A stretch of 64,000 nucleotides of DNA, from assembly GCA_958496175.1 (NCBI GenBank), contig OY292277.1, positions 26,455,282 to 26,519,281 on the forward strand, written 5' to 3'. This document shows positions 1-13,254 of the stretch, piece by piece (position 1 is the first letter of the stretch; each line of letters starts with the position of its first letter). Source of the stretch: Sisyra terminalis (lineage: Eukaryota > Arthropoda > Insecta > Neuroptera > Sisyridae). The notes under the pieces are model-generated. The model saw only the letters and a list, made by a program, of their open reading frames with translations. It made no database searches and was not told the origin of the DNA. The position numbers were made by a program, and so were the translations under genes.

Positions 1-105
1 CAGCTAAGTTGATAAAAAACAATCACTTAAATAGTTTTTCAAAACAAAAAAAAAAAAAAAACACAAAGTAAACATTATTTTGTACAACCAGGTAGTCAGG
101 TACCC
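1..105 (+). repeat. Diverged repeat shared with 38955-39115
   Basis: The segment near 80-105 (TTATTTTGTACAACCAGGTA and on) matches 39086-39110 at about 23 of 25 bases; similarity extends weakly upstream through a TTTTTCAAAACAAAAAA stretch. The unit is cut by the window edge. Confidence 0.5.
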
Positions 106-3100
106 CATTTTATTCTTTAAAACAAACTTTATTGTAAGTAACTTTTTGTAAAAAAGTATCTTAGAAACGGAAAAGTATGTAAGACACTTATTTACATAAC
201 AAGATTTAATTCTTTTTTAAAAGTATCTAAGATACTAGTTACTTTTTTGCTAAAAAATGAAGGACCTAAGTTACTTCAAAGTAACTAAGATCCTTTTGAC
301 AGCTTTTACTCGGTATTCTCTTTCTTTTGATCTATTTATAGATTTTATTGACCATAACTACAAAGAATTAAAAAAATACAACAGACTGTATAATTCATAC
401 CCCAGCACTTTGTGAACAAAAAGATGATTCGTAAAGATCATATTACAAATAGGCAAGGAGGAAAAAATAGTCGATTACATTGTATTTGTATACATACCTT
501 TGTGATCACTCGCAATGCATATATGTTTAGACGGCAAGTATTTAAGTATTCCGTTTTTCCACGCATATCACAGATACATTTTCTTTTAATATACATTTAC
601 CCGATAAATATAGTAAACATAATAACATTTGTTTGAACTTTCATACGAACTGTCATTTACTATTTCCCTCCATGTAAGTTGAAATTTCAAAAATGCTTGA
701 TTAAATGTTTATTAATTCTTACCAAATACCCAATCATACAATGTTTCATTGTATTATCTTCAATAAAACGGACTGCTGTAGAAACTTCCACCTTATATTT
801 CAACCCTTTGAAGTGTTATTTTTTTGCAACATAAGGTAGCCAATGTTCTTCTCCAAGGTTTAATCGGTCTCATCTATCTTCGAACTAAATTTTAGTAAAA
901 TCAATAAAATCGATTTAGTAGCTTAGTGCAAAGATAGGCAACAATACTTTCGCATCTACATAGTGAGAAATCTACGCCCAAAAAATGCTATCTTTAATGC
1001 TCCAGTAGAATCCGAAATTGCTCGAGGTCTACAATCATTGGTTTTGGAAAAATTCAGATTCTTAAAGTTTGATTGTCGAAAACTAATTAAGCTATGAAAT
1101 GAAAAACGTCCAGGTTTGATAAAAACTATTTCGCTTAAAAAATTCTTCCTTAATGCTCCAGCGAAACCCGTATAGTTCCGTAACTATGGAATAACGAAAA
1201 ATAAAGGAAAAGGACGTATAAGTCGTAACAATTTGTCCTAGTTGCGAAACATCGGCACGTGGAGTAGTCTTTGTATGGACGTAGAGGATCTTTAAACACT
1301 TACTTTATAAATATTTATATACCTGCCACTGACAAAAGAGAATTCAAGAAACTAATCGATGATCACCTTCGTTTGGAAACGAACATCAAAAGGCCGTAAA
1401 AATTATTAAAAATATTCATACGAATAAACTTAAATTTTCAACTAGCATTGATTTTAATCTAAATGTGAAGTTTATACTATATAGCCTTATCTAGCCCCAC
1501 CTAACCTTAATACAAAACTAAAGCATTTTGACGATTTTGACGTCGAGATTTTAACATCCTTGTTGTATTTTTCATTTTATTTTCATCTGTTTGCTGAAAA
1601 GTTTTCCGGATTTAATTATTCTTGGTTTTTGGACAAAAATGAAAAAAAAAGTTTTATCAGTACAAACGGCAGATTACACATTCATTTTACTAAATTTCAT
1701 AACGATAATTTTGTATAAAGGTACATCTCAATGAGTAATATTATAATTATGATCAGGCATTAATTAAGCTCCGTTTCTATACAATACTAACACAATGTTT
1801 TGTAATGTGTAAGAAGGGTTGTATGTTTTTGAGAATGAATTTTCAAAGAAAAATGAAATGAAGTAATACATACACATTCGAATTATTTTTAGAGAATTAA
1901 ATTGAGATCATATTTGCTTGATAAAATCAACGCTTGTAGACAAATTGAAAAAGTTACTCATGCAAAATAATATTAATCATAAAATGTTATTAAATAACAA
2001 TTTATCGGCTCGACGAGCTTTAATAAGTGGAAGAAAAGCATTCATACAAACAAATGTTTTCCGTTTGGAAAGAAACGTGGAAACACGGCAACTATCAAAA
2101 TAAATGGAGAGCTTTATATTGAAATTAAATTTCTAGCAATATCAAATATATATTTTTTTAAATATTTATTAAGCAATGTTTCATAATTGTGACTAAACGT
2201 TTTATCAAGAAGAATTTTTATTTAATTTATTCACCGTCAGTTCTCGTCTTAATTTTTAAAAGTTTTTTTTCTTACAGAAAAAAGTTTAAAAAAATTTCTT
2301 TAGATATAAATTTCAGTTAATGAAGTATGTAATTCAATTAATTATTTTTTAACAATAAGCTTTTTAGAAAAACTTAAATTTTACGAATATAATTTATAAA
2401 TTTTATATTTTTTCGTTCGCGTAAAATACATTTATATTGAAATATTACCGAATTGAATTTTAAATTAGTTAACAAACCTTTTAATAAATTTAAATATTTA
2501 AAGCTACAATTTACATCTACTTTATTTGAAAACTTCTAGAAATTAAAACGAAAACTTGGAATTTTTATTTATGAACGAAAATATCGTCAGAGATCAAACA
2601 CAAGGTTCAACAAATATATCTAAATTGAAGCTCATTTATGTGTATTTAAATAAATAAAATATTTTTTTTGAGTTCAGGAAAAGTAATTAGTATCATCAAT
2701 TCATTTAATTTTAAAAATAGTAATAATCTTTTTGAAAGAAATTGAATAAAAGGTAATCAAAACAAATCTAAATTTTGAAATTTTCATCAACTATTATATA
2801 TGTATACCAACTTCATCCAACCAAATTCTACAATCAACAGTCAAGTTTACCTGATGATGTCGGAAAATATCCGGAAAAACTTTGAAAATTTTTAGATAAC
2901 TGCTTTTATTTATTGTCTGGGACATGCCAGTATGAATCGATAATTAGATAATGTTTGTTGGATTGAAAAGCAGTTATCATTTTTGCCAAAACCAATAAAT
3001 TATAAACCCCAGACTTGAGAATAATCTCAGTTAATGTAAGAAACCGTTCAAACAACGGTAAGAACCTTTAAATGTTTCGTATTAATCACTATTTTTTTCA

Positions 3101-3999
3101 AAATGTGTTGTTCTAAAGTTTATTAAGGAAAATTGATGAGAGCATATTAGGAGCAGTTTTTTTTCCTTTATTTTTTCTTATATCACAATTTTCTTTTTTT
3201 TTTATTGAAATATGGACAAATCAAAAAAGAATACACGTCTACAAGGCTAAGGTATAAAAAATATATTCGCATTCAAACTATTAATAATAATAATAATTAA
3301 TAATAAACATATTTTTAAATACCATACTTTTGTTTTCAAGTATTAAAAATATACTTTTTCCTTATTTGAAGCTATCCGCCATCTAGCTGAAAAGCGTTAA
3401 ACTATTGAAAATAGATGCCGAAACCAGTATTCCATTGATAACATTGTCACATTGTATTTTAACCGAGTCGGTATTATAGATTTTCTCTTCAGAAATAGAA
3501 TTATTTCAACCTAATCAAGCTAATCAATCTCTTTCAGCAGAAAAATTAATTTATTCTAGTATTAATTATTCCAATTGACTTAATTTTTTAAACTTTTTTA
3601 TTTCTAAGTTTGCCTCAATAGAAATTTAAAACCAATAATGAAAAAATAAATATTTTTAACTTTTAAGTAATGTCTAGCTTTTTTTTCTCTTTATCAAAAG
3701 TATATTTTAATTTCTAAAAAATAATTAAAAATATCGAAAGTTCTTAAATTATTGTATAATTTCTACCATAAACAATAAATTGTAGGTTTTCAGGCAATCA
3801 TGCCTACTTGTTTGTACTAGACTTGCCTACAAGAAATATTGAAAAATATAAATTATTGAAATTGTTGTTTATACAAACTTTACCGTTTATCTAATGAACT
3901 TTGTTGCTATCTTCTAGTTTTGAAATTATCAGAATGGAATATAAATAAAAAATTGATCTATTAATTAATAATTACTAAAGATATTTTTGAAAACCCAAC
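106..3999. other. Gene-free AT-rich sequence
   Basis: No gene, RNA or intact element recognised. Short open frames at 412-636 and 1918-2103 lack codon bias, domains or splice context and are treated as chance. Near 970-1180 a phrase CTTTAATGCTCCAG / CTTAATGCTCCAG recurs, hinting at old repeat debris. Confidence 0.5.
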
Positions 4000-4029
4000 T
4001 AATTTTTCTTTTACTAGATTCTCCCGTAT

Positions 4030-4560
4030 ATTAAATTCCTTCATACCATAGCATACAAACGCATTTTTCTAGAACAATTTGACCGGAAGGTCCACGAATT
4101 TTTAAGATAGGAAGTGCTTTATTTCCAGAGCGAGAAGAAAGGTATAATTACTACCACTTTATTGGATTTTATGGAAGCTTTCAGTATTAATAGGTAGTAT
4201 ATTAACAGATACTGCAATGAATTTTTTTTTGGAAGATTTTCCATTTTTATTGGTCATAGTATGGCAAAATATAATAAACTTATGCAGATTTTGAATCGGC
4301 TTAAACATAAATTCTTATACCATATTTAGTTTGGTTTTATGGGATATTTTGGTTAATGAAACCAATATTGCCCTTGAACTGAACTACTGTTTCATCTACT
4401 GAAATTCATTTTTCCGGTATAAAGTGCAGTGAATATGGAATTTATGCATTCCGAAAAATTACTTACTCTTTTAATTCACGTCTTTAAAAATAGATTCCCG
4501 GGCAGAGTTTCTTCAAGTGCAGCTTCCGAAGTATTTGATTAAAGCTAATATTGCTTGTAT
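4030..4560 (-). pseudogene. piggyBac-like transposase relic
   Basis: Read on the minus strand, 4399-4370 gives VDETVVQFKG. The frame continues through GNIGFINQNIP, a stop, NQTKYGIRIYV, another stop and ADSKSA down to about 4283. This order (catalytic Asp in a DE-x3-FKG motif, then a P-x5-YG-x-K/R strand, then ADSKSG-like) is typical of piggyBac-family transposases. Several stops interrupt it and no start, terminal repeats or TTAA duplications are recognised, so it is a dead internal fragment. Confidence 0.65.
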
Positions 4561-4569
4561 TGCTTATAA

Positions 4570-6360
4570 ACTGATACTTTAATTTATTTTCAACAGATTT
4601 CCTAAAATATCACGTTATACTTAGGGTTAACAATCGTACTTTATTTAACTAATGTACGTTATTTAGGGAAATTGGATCCTTTAATTTACAAGAAAAATAA
4701 AGTACACGAAAATTTTTTATTTCGTACTATATACAAAAAAAATATGTGAGCAGGTTACACGAGATAGAAGTGAAACCTTCAAAAAGTGAGTTTCAAGATT
4801 ATGAGACGAATGTAAAACTTCAGGTTTCGGATAAGTGTAGGGTTTAGTTATCATAACATTAACACCAAATTTAAAATACAGAGGTGTTGAGGACTCATGT
4901 TTAATTTTCTTTACCTCCCAATTGATGGTAATTTAAAATATCAGTTGCCAATTGAGGGCTGATAAGCGCCAACCTACTCAAATAAGCGCTTGCATTTTCT
5001 GTCTTTAATTGCTTCAGTTTCCCAGAGAAAAAAAACTTCAATATATAAGTCTCTTTTCTAACGCTTTCAACATAGATGATGTTACATTTTGCCTAGTCCA
5101 CTTCAAATTTGTGCCTACGTAGACGGCGCTAGCAGTTACTTCTAGTGCGGTTTGTCATCTACTGTACAGTGCACTACCCATTAACCCATAAACAGATCAA
5201 TGAAAACCTTGGAAAAACCTTGGGAGCAAAATAAAGATTGGAAACCACTTAGGTTTCCAACTCCTATGGCAACACCAGTGCTTCTTTAACTGGAAAACAC
5301 AGCTCCCTGGGGGGCCTAGGAGCTCCTGTCAAGAAGCTGCGAAATATTTCTGTAATAACAATTAATGGTACCTAAATACAATACTATTTTGAATGAACGA
5401 ATGAAAATGAATGAATGGTCACTAAAGTCTGAAATTTTTGGGGAGAGGAGTTTTGAATTTTTGTATGATTATAGGAGCCGTGGTATTAAAGGGTTCATTT
5501 ATAGTATTTATTTACTTTGGTAAAAGTTCATATTCATTTCTGTTGCAATTAAAAAAGCTACAAAAGTTATTTGGTATACATTAATTTCATCTTGAACTCG
5601 AATAACATACTTAACGTACAATTTCTTTTTATAAGAAAACCAATACTTATAAATTTATTTTCTATAACTTTTCAATAACTGATCATCAAAATGCAAGTCT
5701 GCATGTGCCGAAACGGAATGTCTTATTTTATTATTCTTATACTAATTCAAATTAAAAAAATAAATAAAACTCCTTTTTAAAATTCATATCATAAAAATCA
5801 AACAACAATCAAAGTACTTTCTTTTAAAACAAAAACGCCATTCTTCACCTACTAAAACCGATAGTTTTAAATAATAAGACTTGATTAAAATAATTCCGTA
5901 GTACGTGCGACATTGACTTTGATTACGATGGAATTTGAACTCGATTCCTTATCCGCCTCGATTTGTATTAATTAATTCAAAATCGAACGTTGCAACTTGA
6001 TTCAATTTTCTCTAGCAATACGTACAAGTTAGTGCAGCAAGTGCAACAATGAGCAAAAAGAATCATAATCAATATGTCGTGGCAATAGCTGCATAGCGAT
6101 TATAATGCTTATTAAAAAAATGATTTCCTAGTTAGACTGTTTGTAATTCGAAAAAATCGAAGTCGATTCGCTTTCTTGTAACCCACAAACATAGATTAAA
6201 AGAAAATAATACGCAAAGTCGATGTTGACGTCAACTTATAATCCCTTTGACAAGGCCGTTCATAGTATCTTCCTAAAAATTTTGCACTGCTTACTTTCAA
6301 CCATCTTAAGCCAGGAAAATATTTTACTTTAAGCTCTATCGTATAAAATGAATTTTTAAT
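4570..6360. other. Gene-free sequence with a less AT-rich patch
   Basis: No coding region seen. The patch at about 5090-5340 is less AT-rich and contains the hairpin GGAAACC-ACTTA-GGTTTCC (5240-5258) and a palindromic AGGAGCTCCT. It may be part of an unidentified repeat. Confidence 0.4.
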
Positions 6361-6361
6361 T

Positions 6362-6545
6362 TTCATTGTTTTTTACTGTCTCTTTATAACTACCAAACTC
6401 TTTAGCGGCTCTAGGGTTAAGAATAATCAGTTAATCGAGAAATATCAAAAATTTGGTCAATATGAGATTTGAACCCAACACTTAAGATTTATAAAATACA
6501 GAGATGGCCTCATGGGCTTACAACCAATCTGAATATTTAAGAACG
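6362..6545 (-). repeat. tRNA-derived SINE, copy 1
   Basis: On the minus strand it shows a tRNA-like head, box-B-like GGGTTCAAATC, then the family body (TTTTTGATATTTCTCGATTA, AACCCTAGAGCC) and the tail TATAAAG-ACAGTAAAAAACAAT. Body and tail match the copies at 32702 and 35643; the head is the most diverged part. Confidence 0.65.
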
Positions 6546-6821
6546 TGGCGTTTCTAGAAGAAATTTAAATTCATATCTGTTGATAGTATTGGTTACAATA
6601 TATCAAAATTTATCAATATATCGATTGATGTCACACTTATTTTAATTTAAATTTTTAAAATTTAAATGCATATGGTTAAAATGTTTCCAAATAAAATATC
6701 AATTGTACCAATTTTCCATTCACCAGACAATACGTAGATATATCATATTCAAATTAATTCACAACTCAAAATACTTCAGATGACGTCACTTTTTTTTCTA
6801 ACGGGGCAATCTGTGTTATTT

Positions 6822-6893
6822 ATAAACCTAGCCCAACACCTACAAGTTTTGGAGCGGCCACCTTGACCACGCGGTCACCAGTAGACCTAATAT
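6822..6893 (-). repeat. tRNA-derived SINE, copy 2 (head only)
   Basis: On the minus strand: TCTACTGGTGACCGCGTGGT, CCGCTCCAAAACTTGTAGGT, then GTTGGG. This matches the head of the 32702 copy, including the A-box region. The B box is damaged and the body and tail are missing. Confidence 0.6.
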
Positions 6894-6899
6894 GAGTTT

Positions 6900-8850
6900 T
6901 TCAGCCGTTGTCAATCCTCTGTAAGGTCTTTCAGTTCATGATAATCCAATCTTTTTTTTACAATTGCTTACACCTATTTTTTTAATGGTTTCAATTTTCC
7001 CTCTATGACATCCAATATGTATCCATCTTTTAATAATTTGATAGACCATTCAATGTAATTAGTTCTTGTCTTTACTCTTAAGCCTTGTTTAACAATACTC
7101 AAACTAAAGTCATTTAACAAATAATTTGAAGAAAAAACCTACCTTGGTCTCCCATCCTTCCAAATTTAGCCTTTCCATATTTAACAAAAATGACAAAAAA
7201 GATATTACTTCATCTATCATATATCTCAACCTCTTTTACAAAATGTCCCAGAAATACTCCTCCAGTATTTTGGACAAACATGATTCCAGGCAGTGTCCTA
7301 AATGCAACGAGATTTTATCATTCTCCGACGTAGTTTCATCATACCCAGCAATTGAGAACAACACTGGGAATGCTTAGCAAATTGGGTTAGCTATTGAATT
7401 CTATCAAGTATCTCAAACCAGCAGATCCTGGAAGTCATAGCATTCCTGGGTGATATCTGAACGCACACCTTACTACGAATAAGTCGTTAAGGACCAATCT
7501 AGTGGATGCAACTATAAATAAATACATATAAAAATAATAACACATAGTTGGTTTTTTTTTACTTCAAGTGTTTCAATATTATACTTAAGATTATTATTCA
7601 GTAATTTATATAAGAATAAATATAAGAATTATTGCATAATTCTATAAGTGGGGTCATTATTCACTATAACAAACTAAAATCTTCAAAAAATATGCTATGT
7701 TTCAATTATAAATTGAAAATCTTATTTGAAGTGCAAATTTAAAAATAACATTGTTTTTTTTTAGTTTTGGTGTTTTAATCTAAGATATTGATATTAATTT
7801 TCGAACGATTGAGTAATTATTTAAAACATTGAGTCGAAATTAATGAGTTCATACTCGAAAATTAAATCTACCTAAACCCAATTATACCTAACTAAGAAAT
7901 ACAAGAAAATCGATTTTCTAAAATCAAACGTTCATTGAATCGGTAATCAAAATAAAATTAAAAAATCAATAATCAAATGATGACATATCATTTTAAATAG
8001 TAGAAATGGAAGAAAATACTTTGTATTATATGTATAATATAGTTTTCTAGAAATATAAAGTTTGAAAATATAAGAAAATTCATAAATAATTACCATGAAG
8101 TTAATAAAACTTCATTAAATAATAAATAATAAGGAAAAGCCAGAACATCAATCTGATATTGTTTTGAAAATTAAAAATAGGCACTCAACCAGGATTTAAA
8201 TTATCTTATATCTAAATGATTCATAATATTGAGTAAAATATATTAACTCTGATACGCTACAATGCTGCATAGTATACAGTAACGAGCAAAAGTAATTGGT
8301 CCTTGAAAGTTATAGAATTTCGTAAACACGCATTTTGTATACAATTGAAATGTTTTAGGTACTATGTAAGGTAAACTTTTGTTATTTCAAAATTTGTTTT
8401 AGTTAGTTTCGTTTTTTGAACCACTAAACTAGTTATTTTAACGAAAATAAGAAAATTTTTATCTAGGGGCTTAAAGTGTCACATCAATTTTAAAAGAATT
8501 TATTTTTCTAACAAATTAAAGTTTAATCTTCTTTAAATATATAATATTTTTGTACGTCTGCATACCACTGAACTTTTACTAAGCCGCTGTACCGATTTTG
8601 ATATTTTTTGTGTATTTAAATGAGTCTCTGTATAGTTTAGATTTACATATGGACCCTATAGGTGTACTGCGGTAGGGCCCCAGGATTATTTTTTTTTAAT
8701 TTGACAGTTAAGACTTTGGCAATTATTTCATTTGAGGGTTCATGCTGGTACATACGTCAATAAAATGAAAGCAAGCTTCGCATTATTTTTCGTGCTGATA
8801 TTTGTTTAGTTATGGGCAAAATGGTGGTAGAATTTCAGGAATATATATTT
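6900..8850. other. Gene-free AT-rich sequence
   Basis: No gene recognised. The open frame at 7126-7377 includes a CPKC pair but no recognisable domain or splice context and is left out. Nothing else supported. Confidence 0.45.
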
Positions 8851-9650
8851 TTTTATAATAAATGCATCAAGAATGTAAAGCGCAGCTAAGGAATAGAAAC
8901 AATTTATAAAATCAGAAACAGTATTAAACAACTACAAGAAAATCAAAATCACCAAAACTTATATGGATATCAGGTTACAATATATGGAAACTAGAAAGCC
9001 AACAAATCAATAAAAGAAACGAGCTTAAGCTTTCATTCATCGTCTCAAAATCTGAAGAAAGCTCAATATATAATCAAAGAAATTAATAGTATATTCCAAA
9101 AGGAGTGAAATCGGTTCGTCAAGCCATTCAAAATGTATTACACATCTTACGATGACTAAAAGACTATGGTTCCCTCCGAACTATAGCACAATTGGATTAA
9201 AAATAATTAGCAAAATTAGTTCGGTACATTGTAGCACATTGTAACTGCTACTCAAGTAGAATGAAATAAATGCACCATTGTGCTAATTCAGAAAGAGGGG
9301 CCAACTATGTTCTGGAGTGTCTAATGGTAAAAAAATATATATACTGTGTAAAGAAGTACTGAAGAAAACAGAAACATTCCCAGTAAGCATCTAGTTTCTT
9401 ACTAGCGACCTTAGGAGTGGATTGACCAAAAGAACAATACAATTTTGTGGGATGCAAACAACCAAAAAAAATTTTTTTTTGCTAATATCTGTGTATGTCT
9501 AAAATTCATGAATCAGTAAGGTTTTGAGAATATTAGTATTCGGAGAAGTATTGATATTGTCATATAGGTATACATTTAATCATTTAATAATGTAAAATAT
9601 TTTTTTTATTTAAAAAAACGTACTATAACTTTATGAATAACAATATATGT
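8850..9650 (+). repeat. Decayed non-LTR retrotransposon-like repeat, family E copy 1
   Basis: The 3' part (about 9340-9650) matches 19085-19440: shared AAGTACTGAAGAAAAC, CCAGTAAGCATC, TAGCGACCTTAGGAG and AACAATACAATTT, and both end in TATAGGTATA-rich sequence. Around 8958 one frame reads LIWISGY, faintly like the RNase H motif of non-LTR elements; that part is speculative. Stops occur in all frames. Confidence 0.45.
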
Positions 9651-10035
9651 CCTATGACTCAATTTCTTCTTTATTACGACACGTTTCAATAGTTTACGGC
9701 TGTCATCATCAGGTAATGATTATTTTGTCATTTGTAAACAAATTTTATATAGGTTGTGTTTGTTTTACATAATTTGTTGTTAAGAATGTTATTTGGATCT
9801 AGTTTATGTGCTTTGCATATTTCATATTCTTCCAAGGTGTTCATATGTTGTCATATGTGATCCTTTCTTGCAAATATGTAGTGGCTTAAAATTTGTTTCG
9901 AAATTTAAGCATTGATGATTTTCGTCATAAAGGAGTTTAACAAAATTTGAAGTTGTTGTTGAAGTATAATAGGTTTCTTGGGTGTATGTTCTTTATACCT
10001 TGTTCCGAGTTGTTTGAATTTTCATCATGTTGTTG
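9650..10035 (-). pseudogene. Penelope-like element 3' fragment (GIY-YIG region)
   Basis: On the minus strand, pieces in different frames give FKQLGTRYKEH, then TSNFVKLLYDENHQ, then FKPLHICKKG, then MNTLEEYEICKAHKLDPNNI. These are, in order, the C-terminal GIY-YIG endonuclease region and tail typical of Penelope-like retroelements. Frameshifts separate them. Beyond the coding end, CTGATGA (9712-9706) and GAAAC (9687-9683) form a hammerhead-like box pair, as in Penelope-like terminal repeats. Confidence 0.75.
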
Positions 10036-11155
10036 TTTACTGATTATTATTATTATCGATATTATTGAATCAATTCTCACAAATTATTTGAAAACAATTT
10101 TTAAAAATAAAAAATTGAAAAAATGTTCATATAGCTGCCTGTTCAACTCAATATTTTCACGTGAAAAAGTAACAAACACTACTATGATAAACAAACTTTC
10201 TCAAATAACACAAAAAATGCAGGGAAATATTGTAGAAAAAAAAACTTTTGAATTAAATCCAGGATACTTCATCAATTTTATTTTACTTTTATTTGTTTTG
10301 TAGAAATTTATAAAATATTTTAAACAAATTATAAAACATTTTTGTAGTAATTTTTAAAGCCAATGTTTTTATTTTTATTGAATAATTGTGTGAAGCGATC
10401 CTTTTGTTCACGTATCTCTATGTATCTAATATGTGATATGTTCTATTACAAAAATGCTATGCACATATGGTGGCTCATTTTCATTATTTGCACCATATGC
10501 TTGACTTCTTAATTGCATTACATTTTAATTGAATTCTCTCACCAAACCAACCACAAACTCAACATACACATGACCTGGCACACACAACGTTTAATCGTCT
10601 TAACAATAAGACGAAATCAGTCTTTCAAAAGTTCTTTTTTTTTCTCTGCAATTATTTCTCAAAAATTTAAACAACGAAAATAATTTTCTCAATTGGTTTA
10701 CTCAACAGGATTAATGATGATGATGTTTTGAAATTATGAAATTTTCTTGAGAAATCTAAAAATGTGGCGTCGCATGCGAATGCGAAAATATAATTGGAGC
10801 ATATTAGAAAATGAAGCCGATTTGTTCGGACGCATTTGCACCTAGCATAATACGATCCAATGGCACACAGTTGTTTGTATGAAGTGTGACGGCCTTTTAT
10901 GAAATCAAAACTACGATTTATTTGTTCCAAGAACGCATTTTCTATGCTGATCTCGAAAATTCGATGGAGCAATTTCACCGAAACGCCATGGCAGGATGTT
11001 CCAGTTTGAATCGTTTATATAGATATAAATAATAGGTTTCCATCATCCTTCAAAAGTTTTTAAGTTTTTTAAAATATCTTTATTATCCTTTTTTGAAACA
11101 AATAATAATTGGAAAAGTATTTGGAAGAAATTAAAAAAAAACCATATTAATTAAA
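10036..11155. other. Gene-free AT-rich sequence
   Basis: The open frames at 9947-10303 (+) and 10667-10978 (-) show no domain, codon bias or splice context. The first overlaps the antisense of the Penelope-like relic. No other feature seen. Confidence 0.45.
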
Positions 11156-11520
11156 ACAATCTAATGTTGAACTGTCTTAATATATACTTTACAGTATATT
11201 TTTTTCTTAAGGTTAGAACATTTCGCAACAATTTCTAATTATTGAAGCTAAAAAGGAATCAACCCTCGCGAATTGAGAATGTAAATATCTGTTTTTGTGT
11301 ACAGTAATCCACGACAATCTAATGTTGAACTGTTTTAATATATATATTAAATATATATATTATTAATATATATATATATATATATTAATATTAATATTTT
11401 GATCTTAAGGCTACTAGGACATTTCGCAACAATTAATAATTATTGTAATTATCGAAGCTAAAAAGGGACCAACCCTCGTGAATTGAGAATGTACATATCT
11501 GAATTATGTACAGTAATCCC
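11156..11520 (+). repeat. Tandem duplication of a 160-200 bp unit
   Basis: Unit 1 (11156-11313) and unit 2 (11314-about 11520) both run ACAATCTAATGTTGAACTG, ACATTTCGCAACAATT, AACCCTCG-GAATTGAGAATGTA and ACAGTAATCC. Unit 2 is longer because of a (TA)n microsatellite at about 11336-11392. Confidence 0.75.
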
Positions 11521-11640
11521 TCGCACTGCGCGGGTTTTCATTACCGATTTTCTATTGCGCCAGTTTAGTTTTTAATACCAACTTTTGCACTGCACAATTA
11601 AAATTTCAAACTGCGCGGTTTTTAAATTTTTGATCTTCAC
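11509..11640. mobile_element. pogo/Tigger-like transposon end (partial)
   Basis: ACAGTAATCCCTCGCACTGC followed by GCGGG and repeated CTGCGCGG-like phrases resembles the CAGT-CCCTCG-CGCGG termini of pogo/Tigger elements. The matching other end was not found. Confidence 0.4.
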
Positions 11641-11664
11641 GCGTACCTTAACTTTTAGCAAAAA

Positions 11665-12145
11665 ATCAGGTAGAAATTTACTCTCATAGATATATCCTCA
11701 CACAGAAATTAACCACATTGACATATCTTCACATTGAAACTAACCCACAGGAAAAAAAAGATTTTATTTAATATTTAATTTAATTTTATGTATTGTCATA
11801 GTATTGTTAGTAAAACGATATTTTATGATATTAAAACAAAATTAGTAAAAAAAATCGCGAATTAAATTAAAAACACAGTAGAAACTGGAACGTTACCAGA
11901 TATTGACGTGACTAAAAGGCACATGAACCCTTATTTTTTTTAATTTATAACTTTTTCAAAAAATAAGATACTTTTTTTTTAAAAAAGAGTATTACAGTAG
12001 ATACTAATAATAAAATAACGTTTAATTTAATAATAAATAAAATAACTATTTGTATATGTGGATTAATTTCCATGTGAGGATCATTGTGCCTTAATTTCTG
12101 AGTAAGGAATTGTCTCTGTGAGTAAATTTCTATACGGCCAACTTT
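11665..12145. repeat. Palindromic element carrying a MITE-B remnant
   Basis: The left side has TAGAAATTTACTC then ATCCTCACACAGAAATTAAC (11694 on). The right side has the inverse (ATGTGGATTAATTTCC-ATGTGAGGAT, 12056-12082) and AGTAAATTTCTA. In between, about 11815-11930 matches the right half of MITE-B (ATCGCGAATTAAATTAAAAA at 11854). Confidence 0.5.
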
Positions 12146-13254
12146 TATGTGAGCGACAATGCACTGCTAGTGCGAAGCTTTTGTGGGCAATTTTTATGTG
12201 AGAAATTTTTTACTGTGACACTAACATAGAACCGAAATTTCGAATAACAATAAACATGTCTTTTCTGGGACTCAAACGTTAAAGAGAATAATAGAATATA
12301 AAATACAGGACATAGGTATAATATTATATAGGTAAAAGAATATAAAAAAATAAACATCAACGATTTATTTGGTAGGTATCTCAATAGGGGGAAACGTTTT
12401 CGAATTGAATGTTCTAAGAACAATTTTACCATTGCAAAAATTTAAAAAAAATTGTAATCTACAACTGTGTGGGTCAAAATGTTGCAAAGTATTATTGAAC
12501 AAAAAAAAATGTAAATATCTTCATTGGAGATGTTAAACTCACAAAGGATCCATAATACTTGAACTTAAAAAAATTCAGTATTCCGACAAAATAATGATGG
12601 TCTTTTAATCAATGAGACCCAAAATTTTAAATGATAAATCACAATAATCTATTGTCGTGAATGATCAAAAATTTAAATTCTTCCTGATGAATCTTCAAAA
12701 GTCTTTGGAATTTTTAGTTTTCAAATTTCTTCTTTAAAATTTTTAGTTTTCAATTACGTTAAATTATACCCGTATATTAATAACGATTACTAGTAAAAAC
12801 ACATTAAACAATTCAAATGCTGCTTTTGGAACTGTGATAGGAGGTCTTTTAAGGAAGTATTCTAGTGTAGATTTGTGAAAGAATATATTTTTGTTTTTAC
12901 ATATCTTCAATGATTAGATTTTTAAGAATGTATCCTCCGTAGGAATTTTTAAATTTTAAATTTTTTACGGATTTGTAGCAATTTTCGTGGCACGGGAGTA
13001 AGCCGGTTCTGCCGTAGACGACTAAAATTCCCTTACTATCTAGGAATAAATAATCCCTTGAAACTCCTTTTTATTTTGCACATCATGATTTCTGAAAAGT
13101 TCACTGTAATATCTTTAACGAAAAAAAAGGGAAAAGAGAAAAAAGGCCAAAAAATGACTTCCTATTTCAAGTCTCCAGAAAAATTTCGAGAATTTTTTTT
13201 TCTTTCTCTTATCCGTTTGTCAAAATAGAGGCAGCTTTTTTGGCGACCACCCCC
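12146..13254. other. Gene-free AT-rich sequence
   Basis: Nothing supported. The open frame at 12145-12432 (-) has no recognisable features. Confidence 0.45.

Noticed and set aside
7126..7377. 83-codon frame with a CPKC pair
   Set aside because: A lone CxxC in a Lys/Ser/Ile-rich frame is not enough; no homologous motif order and no splice context.
9947..10303. 118-codon plus-strand frame
   Set aside because: It overlaps, antisense, the minus-strand Penelope-like relic and has a hydrophobic, random-looking composition.
11336..11392. A replication or structural element from the (TA)n run
   Set aside because: A simple microsatellite in AT-rich DNA inside a tandem duplication; no further support.
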